64,000 nucleotides of DNA from Lascolabacillus massiliensis. GTDB taxonomy: Bacteria > Bacteroidota > Bacteroidia > Bacteroidales > Dysgonomonadaceae. Shown in pieces: positions 58,173-64,000 of this stretch; position 1 is the first letter of the stretch, and every line of letters begins with the position of its first letter. The stretch lies in assembly GCF_001282625.1 (NCBI RefSeq), contig NZ_CTEJ01000001.1, forward strand, positions 310,001 to 374,000. Reading direction: 5' to 3'. The notes under the pieces were generated by a model that was not told the origin of the DNA, ran no database searches, and worked only from the letters and a program-made list of their open reading frames with translations. The position numbers and the translations under genes are program-made.

Positions 58173-59057
58173 TCATAATTCCCTATACTCAGTAGGTGTA
58201 AATTTCACCCTTTTTTTGAAAAAAGACAAAAAGTATTCGTATGAACTAAAATTCAGTTCATACGAAATCTCTTTAATAGGCATGGTTGTTTCTGTCAGCA
58301 ACTCCTTTGCTTTTCTCAGTTTTAGCTCCTGAAAGTATTGAGCAGGTGCATACCCGGTATATTCCTTAAAAGTTTTCCTGAAAAGAGAATAACTGATGCC
58401 CAGATTTTCAGCAATTTCTTTGGCATCAATTTCCTTATTAATGTTTTCCAGCATTATAACTTTAGCTCTCTCAATCTTTTGAGCAGTATCTTTAATCTCG
58501 AAGTTTTTATTTTGTGCCAGAAATAGAATATTACCAAATATATTAAAAACTAAACCGGCCAGATTTTGCTGCGCAGCCGTTTTATCTTCTTTAGCAATTT
58601 TAATTGCTGTTGAGAAGAGTTGCACCAAATCTTCGTTTATACCAACATTAAGGATCTGATTTTGAGGCGATATAAAACCGTTTTCAACAATGTTGTCGAT
58701 TATTTCACCTTCAAAACCTATATAATATTCGTTCCATCCGGTTTCTCTCATAGGGCAGTAGGTGTGCCATTGACCCGGAAAAAGAATTATAACCTGCCCT
58801 TTACTTATATTGGTTTTTTTTGTTGATTCTGATTTGAAAAATCCTTTCCCTTTACTAATATAAACTATTTGATATTCAGACAATATTCTGCCTTTTTCAG
58901 GATTGAAATAGTAGCTTTTAGGGTGCTCAGCTGATGGATATGCAGCGTAAGGAGCAATTGGTTGGAATCCAACAGTATTTACTGTCAGTCCGAATTTTTG
59001 ATCCCTTTCGCTGACTAACAAGTATTTAAAATCTATAGCGAAATCGTTATATCGCAT
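58173..59057 (-). CDS. AraC family transcriptional regulator, probable rhamnose regulator
   Basis: A 294-residue activator with an N-terminal cupin-like sugar-sensing domain (IVYISKGKGFFKS near 64-76, FPGQWHTYCP near 91-100) and a C-terminal AraC DNA-binding domain with two helix-turn-helix units (AKEIAENLGISYSLFRKTFK near 202-221 and IKEISYELNFSSYEYFLSFFKK near 251-272). It follows rhaT by 72 bases in the rhaB-rhaA-rhaT run, so control of this locus by L-rhamnose is likely. Candidate binding repeats are at 63174-63202. Confidence 0.88.
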   Translation of the reverse strand: MRYNDFAIDFKYLLVSERDQKFGLTVNTVGFQPIAPYAAYPSAEHPKSYYFNPEKGRILSEYQIVYISKGKGFFKSESTKKTNISKGQVIILFPGQWHTYCPMRETGWNEYYIGFEGEIIDNIVENGFISPQNQILNVGINEDLVQLFSTAIKIAKEDKTAAQQNLAGLVFNIFGNILFLAQNKNFEIKDTAQKIERAKVIMLENINKEIDAKEIAENLGISYSLFRKTFKEYTGYAPAQYFQELKLRKAKELLTETTMPIKEISYELNFSSYEYFLSFFKKRVKFTPTEYREL

Positions 59058-59129
59058 TGTTTTTCAGATATTCATTATTGTGTTTCTAATATCGTAAATA
59101 TAATGATTTTTTTTGATTCTTAATCAATT

Positions 59130-60155
59130 TCAGAATAAATTAGGTATAATCAGTGAGAATATCAAAACAGCCATTCCGAGAGCCAGATATATTACAGCTC
59201 TCTTTCCTGCCCCTTTCCATTCTTTCAAAATAATTCCCCAAACATTGCTGAAAACAACATTTAGAGACATTAAAATACTCCACGAAAAAGCCATCATAAC
59301 ACTACCAGGTTCAAAAAAGCTTTGTCCCATACCCAATCCAAAAAATTGAGAGTACCATAACAGTCCCGCCAATGCACAGAAGAGTATATTATTTGAAAAT
59401 ACTGAACTTGATGATTTTTTTATTTCACCACCTGTTCTGTTTTTCCTGTTCATATACAAGCAGTAAATTAAATTAGTAATAAAACCTCCTGTTGTTACCA
59501 GTAAAGTAACAGGATTCTGGGCAAAAAGATCAGATACACCACCCGCAACGGCTGCTTCTCTGATAGGTATACCTGCATTAAGGCCCAGATTAAAGCATGC
59601 ACTCATTACACCTGACAATAATGCGATCAACAGACCTTTTTTCAAGGCAAAGTCTTTAATTGCTTTTCTTTTCTCTTCCTCACTCATATTCTTTGAGCGT
59701 AGGCTTCCGGCATAACCAACTAAGGCTATTCCAATCAGAGTGACGGCAACAGCTAAAAGAAGTATCAATCCTTTAGGTGAGAAAAGTTCACCGTTAATCA
59801 TTGAAGGTATCAATGTCCCAAGAGCAGCAGTTGTACCCAATGCCACAGACTGCCCCAGTGCTATACCCAGAAAACGCATACTCAGTCCAAATGTCAATCC
59901 CCCAACTCCCCATAATGCACCATAACCGATTGCCTGTAATGAGGCAACAGAATTGGAACTGTAAATTTCAATCATGTCGGGTAAAGTCATAGCCAGTAAC
60001 GCTCCTAAGAACGGGAAAATAAGCCATGCAAAAACTCCCTGCGTGAGCCAGAAGTTTTCCCACGACCATTCTTTTATCTTATTGATGGGAACGTATGAGC
60101 TTGATTGGCCCATACTTCCCACCGCAATTATCAGTAAACCTATTAAGGTGTTCAT
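59130..60155 (-). CDS. rhaT: L-rhamnose/H+ symporter
   Basis: It imports L-rhamnose with protons across the inner membrane. The 341-residue length equals the E. coli RhaT size (344), with about ten TM segments and family segments such as VGGLTFGLSMRFLGIALGQS near 85-104, GVMSACFNLGLNAG near 183-196 and FFGLGMGQSF near 275-284. It is placed between rhaA and the AraC-type gene, as part of the rhamnose operon. Confidence 0.94.
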   Translation of the reverse strand: MNTLIGLLIIAVGSMGQSSSYVPINKIKEWSWENFWLTQGVFAWLIFPFLGALLAMTLPDMIEIYSSNSVASLQAIGYGALWGVGGLTFGLSMRFLGIALGQSVALGTTAALGTLIPSMINGELFSPKGLILLLAVAVTLIGIALVGYAGSLRSKNMSEEEKRKAIKDFALKKGLLIALLSGVMSACFNLGLNAGIPIREAAVAGGVSDLFAQNPVTLLVTTGGFITNLIYCLYMNRKNRTGGEIKKSSSSVFSNNILFCALAGLLWYSQFFGLGMGQSFFEPGSVMMAFSWSILMSLNVVFSNVWGIILKEWKGAGKRAVIYLALGMAVLIFSLIIPNLF

Positions 60156-60231
60156 AGATTAATTTATATTTGAGGTTAATAATGTCTCTCTTTTTTTATT
60201 TTACTCTCTCAGTAAGGTTTTACAATAATTA

Positions 60232-61497
60232 TTAGACTCTTTTTGAAGTTACATTATTCTCATAGTTCTGAATTTCCTTTATATATTCATCTCCCACTGG
60301 AACATTTAGCATATAACAGATATAGTTGTATATATCACTCCATGGCATAGCTTTCAACTCTTCCAGGAAGGCCATTCGTTCGAAATTCTTATTTTGCATT
60401 TCAAACTCCCTGAGCTTTGCTGTTGGTTCTAACAAGGCCTGCAACATTGCTTTCTGTGCTGAACGTATACCTATAACATAAGCTCCAATCCTATTTATTG
60501 ATGCATCAAAATAATCCAAACCTATATGAATCTTTTCCATCTGTCCAGAGCGAACAATCTCTTGTGAAATAGCAAGAAGCTCATCATTGAGGATCACAAC
60601 ATGGTCGCTATCCCATCTTTCCGGTCTACTTACATGAAGATTTATTTCGGGAACAAAAAGTAACATAGAAGATAGTTTGTCAGAAATAGTTTCAGTTGGA
60701 TGGAAATGACCTGCATCAAGCGTTAGAGTCATGTTGTTTGCTACAGAATATCCCATATAGAATTCATGAGATCCAACCACATAGCTTTCACTACCTATAC
60801 CAAATAGCTTACATTCTACACAGTCTTTAAGATAATCTGTACTTATTTTTTCAGCAAGTACTTCATCAAGTGACTCTTTTAGCAATCTTCTGTGCTCAAT
60901 TCGTGAAACAGTTTTATCCTTTTCCCCATCTGGTATCCAAATATTGTGTATGCATGGATCACCTTGTTGCCTGCCAATTTCTGCAGCAATTCTTCGACAC
61001 TGACGAAGATGATCTTTCCAGAATTTACGAATTTCTGGATCAAAATCAGAAAGTGTATAGCCACTACTGCTTTTCTCGTGTGAGAAAAATGTAGAATTGA
61101 AATCCAGCTTTACATCATTCTCTTTTGCCCAGTCGATCCAACTTTGAAAATGTTTCGGCTCAATTTTATCTCTATCAACAAACTTACCACCAAAATCACC
61201 ATATATTGCATGTAAACTTATACGATGTTTACCTGGTATTAAAGTGAAAACTTTCTCAAGATCTTTTTTAAGCTCCTCAATTGAACGAGCTTTCCCCGGA
61301 AAATTACCAGTTGTCTGAATTCCACCTGTAAGTTCCCCGTCAGGATTTTCAAATCCAATTACATCATCTGCCTGCCAGCAGTGAATTGAAATAGATAGGT
61401 TCTTTAACTTCTCAACAGCTGCTTCTACACTCACACCCAATGCAACATACCTGGCCTTAGCATCTTCATATGCCTTTATAATTTGTTCTTCTTTCAT
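60232..61497 (-). CDS. rhaA: L-rhamnose isomerase
   Basis: It converts L-rhamnose to L-rhamnulose in the cytoplasm (Mn2+/Zn2+ enzyme). The 421-residue protein follows the E. coli RhaA pattern closely: ISIHCWQADDVIGFENP near 36-52, GGIQTTGNFPGKAR near 58-71, IWIPDGEKDKTV near 182-193, LFGIGSESYVVGSHEFYMGY near 228-247, DAGHFHPTE near 256-264 and HIGLDYFDASINRI near 315-328. The metal ligands (Glu, Asp and His in these segments) are all present. It lies between rhaB (60-base gap) and rhaT (76-base gap). Confidence 0.97.
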   Translation of the reverse strand: MKEEQIIKAYEDAKARYVALGVSVEAAVEKLKNLSISIHCWQADDVIGFENPDGELTGGIQTTGNFPGKARSIEELKKDLEKVFTLIPGKHRISLHAIYGDFGGKFVDRDKIEPKHFQSWIDWAKENDVKLDFNSTFFSHEKSSSGYTLSDFDPEIRKFWKDHLRQCRRIAAEIGRQQGDPCIHNIWIPDGEKDKTVSRIEHRRLLKESLDEVLAEKISTDYLKDCVECKLFGIGSESYVVGSHEFYMGYSVANNMTLTLDAGHFHPTETISDKLSSMLLFVPEINLHVSRPERWDSDHVVILNDELLAISQEIVRSGQMEKIHIGLDYFDASINRIGAYVIGIRSAQKAMLQALLEPTAKLREFEMQNKNFERMAFLEELKAMPWSDIYNYICYMLNVPVGDEYIKEIQNYENNVTSKRV

Positions 61498-61557
61498 AAA
61501 AATATGGTTTTCAATGTTATGATTTAATTTTGTAGATATTATTGGTTCTTTGATTGT

Positions 61558-63048
61558 CTACTCTTTGTCCTCCAAAAACACTTCTAGATATTTATTGTAA
61601 TTCCTATCCCATGTTTCTACATCTTCAGGATTAAATAATTCAAGTGCAGTTGAATTTCTCACAATATCCCTCATAATAATTTTGTTCTCCACCAAACCAG
61701 CTGCTTTTGCCTGCATAAGAATATTACCGATAGCCGTAGCCTCAGAAGGACCTGCAATTACCTGCATTCCAATAGCATTTGCTGTAAATTGATTTAGCAT
61801 ATTGTTCTTTGATCCTCCTCCAATAATATGCAATTTTTGTATCGGAAAATCGGCTAATTTTTGTAGATTCTGTAACACCTGCTTGTATCGGTAAGCAAGA
61901 CTTTCATAAATACACCTCGCAATCTCTCCAATTGTTTCAGGCACTTTCTGATTTGTATCACTACAATATTTCTGAATAGAATCAATCATAGAATCGGGAT
62001 TTGCAAAACATGGTGCATCAGGGTTGATAAAACAAGAGTATGGTGCAGCCTGCATTACTGCCTCTACTATCTCATCAAATGAAACCTGTCTTTCTTTTTC
62101 CCACTCTTTTCGGCACTTTTCAATGAGCCACATTCCACAGATGTTTTTCAAAAGCCTAATTGAACCATCTGCACCTCCCTCATTTGTGAAATTAAGATTA
62201 TATGTAACTTCGTTAACCACAGGCTGTTTTGACTCAATCCCCATCAAAGACCATGTTCCTGAACTCAGGTATGCAAAATTCTCATCCTCAGCGGGTACAG
62301 CCAGAACTGCAGATGCTGTATCGTGACCTGCAACAGCAACAACTTTAATGCCTCTTTGCCCTGTAGCTTTTATTACAGAACTGTTTGTTTCACCAATTAT
62401 GGTACCGGAATAGACTATTGGTGCAAAATTATCTTTAGATAGTCCCACAGATTCAAGTAGTTCCATATCAAAATCTCTTGAATAAGGATTTAGAAGCTGA
62501 GATGTAGAGGCAATAGTATATTCTGTTACCATTTTTCCTGATAACATATATGATAGTGCATCTGGCATAAACAAAACTTTATCTATTACTCTATTTATAG
62601 ATGTTTTTTCATGTAATTGTGTGTCAAGCTGAAACAGAGTATTGAAATCCATGATTTGTATACCTGTTTTCATATATAGCTTCTCTTTATTAATTTTCCC
62701 GAAATATCTTTCAGGAGCTCCTCTTAAGTTGGTGTTTCTGTATGCAGATGGCATTCCGAGAGCTTTGCCGTCATTTCCAAAACAGACATAATCCACTCCC
62801 CATGTGTCAATTCCAATAGACTTTATCTCGATACCCATTGATTTGACCTTTTTTATAGAATCGATTATCTGGATATACAGATAAAGTATATCCCAATAAA
62901 TAAAGCCATTTACTTCGATCATTGGGTTAGGAAAACGGGTAACTTCACTAAACTCAATTTTTTCGCTTTGTATGGTGCCAAGCAATGCCCTGCCACTTCC
63001 GGCCCCAATATCAATAGCTAAAAAATAATGTAATATGTCACTGTTCAT
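61558..63048 (-). CDS. rhaB: rhamnulokinase
   Basis: It phosphorylates L-rhamnulose to L-rhamnulose 1-phosphate with ATP. I start at ATG 63048 (MNSDILHYFLAIDIG), giving 496 residues; an upstream in-frame start would add 16 non-family residues. FGGY-kinase motifs: phosphate-1 AIDIGAGSGRAL near 11-22, IGIDTWGVDYV near 80-90, and AGHDTASAV near 248-256. It is the first gene of the minus-strand rhamnose block and faces a regulated-looking divergent region. No rhamnulose-1-phosphate aldolase gene follows in this window. Confidence 0.95.
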   Translation of the reverse strand: MNSDILHYFLAIDIGAGSGRALLGTIQSEKIEFSEVTRFPNPMIEVNGFIYWDILYLYIQIIDSIKKVKSMGIEIKSIGIDTWGVDYVCFGNDGKALGMPSAYRNTNLRGAPERYFGKINKEKLYMKTGIQIMDFNTLFQLDTQLHEKTSINRVIDKVLFMPDALSYMLSGKMVTEYTIASTSQLLNPYSRDFDMELLESVGLSKDNFAPIVYSGTIIGETNSSVIKATGQRGIKVVAVAGHDTASAVLAVPAEDENFAYLSSGTWSLMGIESKQPVVNEVTYNLNFTNEGGADGSIRLLKNICGMWLIEKCRKEWEKERQVSFDEIVEAVMQAAPYSCFINPDAPCFANPDSMIDSIQKYCSDTNQKVPETIGEIARCIYESLAYRYKQVLQNLQKLADFPIQKLHIIGGGSKNNMLNQFTANAIGMQVIAGPSEATAIGNILMQAKAAGLVENKIIMRDIVRNSTALELFNPEDVETWDRNYNKYLEVFLEDKE

Positions 63049-63085
63049 GATGAGGTTAAATGATGAAATATATAAATTACGAATA

Positions 63086-63093
63086 CAAACATA
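63086..63093 (-). promoter_or_regulatory. candidate -7 element of rhaB
   Basis: The minus strand reads TATGTTTG, matching TAnnTTTG, giving a leader of about 30 bases to the rhaB ATG at 63048. No good -33 is present, which fits a promoter that needs an activator. Confidence 0.45.
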
Positions 63094-63173
63094 CAATAAA
63101 TATCAATTTGCTTTATTTAAGAATTGATTTAATGACTGTGCTTTTTGATAAAACATAAGATAGGTTTTAATCT

Positions 63174-63202
63174 GTTCTTACTTTGTTCTTACCTGGTTCT
63201 TA
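63174..63202. repeat. three GTTCTTA direct repeats at 11-bp spacing, candidate operator
   Basis: GTTCTTA occurs at 63174-63180, 63185-63191 and 63196-63202, so the starts are exactly 11 bases apart, one helical turn. It lies between rhaB and the GH110-like gene and about 81 bases upstream of the rhaB -7 element. AraC-type regulators bind direct repeats on one helix face, so it is a plausible site for the regulator at 58173. Confidence 0.6.
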
Positions 63203-63206
63203 TAAG

Positions 63207-63224
63207 CTTCTTTTAAATAAGAAG
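63207..63224. repeat. inverted repeat next to the 11-bp repeats
   Basis: CTTCTT (63207-63212) and AAGAAG (63219-63224) are perfect arms with a 6-base spacer, directly beside the GTTCTTA repeats. It may extend the operator or be chance in AT-rich DNA. Confidence 0.35.
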
Positions 63225-63239
63225 AATATTAGAGTTTAG

Positions 63240-63279
63240 AAACCTCTTTTTCAGAACTAAATTTGCATTAGAGAGGTTT
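63240..63279 (+). promoter_or_regulatory. candidate GH110 promoter flanked by an 8-bp inverted repeat
   Basis: TAAATTTGCA at 63258-63267 is an excellent -7 element on the plus strand, with TSS expected near 63272. Perfect arms AAACCTCT (63240-63247) and AGAGGTTT (63272-63279) flank it, spanning spacer and start site, as an operator would. A second -7-like TATATTTG is at 63330-63337. The rest of 63097-63384 shows no gene. Confidence 0.5.
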
Positions 63280-63384
63280 GATATTACACCCTTAAATGAG
63301 AATAAAAATATTTTGAAGAAAATGATTACTATATTTGTATTAATTTATAATTAATGACTGCGCATAAACTAAAATAATTAAATT

Positions 63385-64000
63385 ATGAAACAGGCTTATT
63401 TAATATTATTATTTATCGGTCTTCTTTCTGTATCCGGCTGCAAAAATCCTTCAATAACATTATCTATTGCAGATTTCGGAGCTAAACCCGACTCAAGGGA
63501 GAATGCATCAATTTATGCACAAAGATTAATCGCAAGATTACAGGAAGTGGAAAATAATAATCATGTTACTGTTACTTTTCCTAAAGGTGTTTATCATTTT
63601 TATGAGGATAGTGCATTTGTAAGAGAGTATTATATCTCAAATCACGATCAAGATAATCCAAAAAAGGTGGGGTTTGCCCTTGAAAACCTAAATAATATCA
63701 CAATAGATGGTCAAGGTTCAGAGTTTATATTTCATGGTAGGATGGTGCCATTTTCTTTATTGAATTCAAAAAATATTTCACTTAAAAACTTTTCAATTGA
63801 TTTCGAAGTGCCGGCGCTTCGACAGTTGAATGTACTCGAAGTAAATAAAGAAAAAGATGAGCTTATAGCGGAAATATACCCCGGAGGTAACTATCGAATA
63901 GAAAATGGAAGATTAATATTTGTAGGTGAAACATATGAAATTGCTCCTGTGGCTTCGATGTCATTCAGAGAGGATAAAAGACTTACATATCTACGTCGCG
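63385..64000 (+). CDS. GH110-like alpha-1,3-galactosidase, lipoprotein (3' truncated by window)
   Basis: The reading frame is open from ATG 63385 to the window end (205 codons). It starts with a lipoprotein signal (LLSVSGC, lipid Cys 19), then SIADFGAKPDSREN near 28-41, VTFPKGVYHFYED near 63-75, YYISNHDQDNPKKVGF near 82-97 and ITIDGQGSEFIFHGRMVPF near 105-123. These match the parallel beta-helix start of GH110 alpha-galactosidases, which cut alpha-1,3-linked galactose (for example blood group B). The catalytic residues lie beyond the window, so activity is unproved. It is divergent from rhaB. Confidence 0.75.
   Translation, partial: MKQAYLILLFIGLLSVSGCKNPSITLSIADFGAKPDSRENASIYAQRLIARLQEVENNNHVTVTFPKGVYHFYEDSAFVREYYISNHDQDNPKKVGFALENLNNITIDGQGSEFIFHGRMVPFSLLNSKNISLKNFSIDFEVPALRQLNVLEVNKEKDELIAEIYPGGNYRIENGRLIFVGETYEIAPVASMSFREDKRLTYLRR

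Overview
The window is chromosomal DNA of a low-GC member of the Bacteroidota, most likely Bacteroidales and possibly Dysgonomonadaceae-like (an inference from gene content, not tested). The evidence is promoters of the TTTG-N(18-22)-TAnnTTTG type, weak Shine-Dalgarno signals, an ExbB/ExbD/ExbD operon with a separate TonB, a V/A-type ATPase operon carrying a DUF2764 gene, a DUF6266 gene, an anaerobic sulfatase-maturase-like radical SAM protein, and many secreted or lipoprotein glycoside hydrolases. No phage, insertion sequence, CRISPR array or restriction system was seen.

Positions 1-19,636 are mostly housekeeping. They hold the end of a Na+/Ca2+ exchanger, Lon protease, a DCC-family thiol protein, hypoxanthine phosphoribosyltransferase, TonB, a polyprenyl diphosphate synthase, a conserved hypothetical with TatD, tRNA-Ser(GGA), and the ExbB-membrane protein-ExbD-ExbD operon. 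These are followed by the radical SAM protein, DoxX, the small SRP RNA (minus strand, absent from any protein-based reading), PepT, GcvT, a flippase-like membrane protein, FolD, Ffh (the protein partner of the SRP RNA) and a cation diffusion facilitator.

Positions 19,639-27,658 hold a V/A-type ATPase operon on the minus strand, transcribed E, DUF2764 (C-like), A, B, D, I, K. There is no recognisable F or G/H gene. Subunit K keeps the residues that bind Na+ in Enterococcus hirae NtpK. Positions 27,769-38,383 hold a MATE exporter, a DUF6266 protein, a tripartite RND efflux operon (adaptor, pump, TolC-like), an SGNH hydrolase and a stand-alone IlvD.

Positions 38,387-64,000 are a rhamnose-glycan utilisation locus. 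An almost unbroken minus-strand block runs from rhaB through rhaA, rhaT and an AraC-type regulator into five GH78-type alpha-L-rhamnosidase genes, a GH127-type beta-L-arabinofuranosidase, two carbohydrate deacetylases of different families, a Tat-exported Gfo/Idh/MocA protein and a tagaturonate epimerase. A GH110-like alpha-1,3-galactosidase begins divergently at the right edge. Exported enzymes would trim a rhamnose-, arabinose-, galactose- and perhaps uronate-containing glycan. RhaT imports rhamnose, RhaA isomerises it and RhaB phosphorylates it. No SusC/SusD pair and no rhamnulose-1-phosphate aldolase lie in the window, so the locus probably continues beyond 64,000 or depends on distant genes. 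The rhaB/GH110 divergent region carries three GTTCTTA repeats at exact 11-bp spacing, a good candidate for the regulator's operator.
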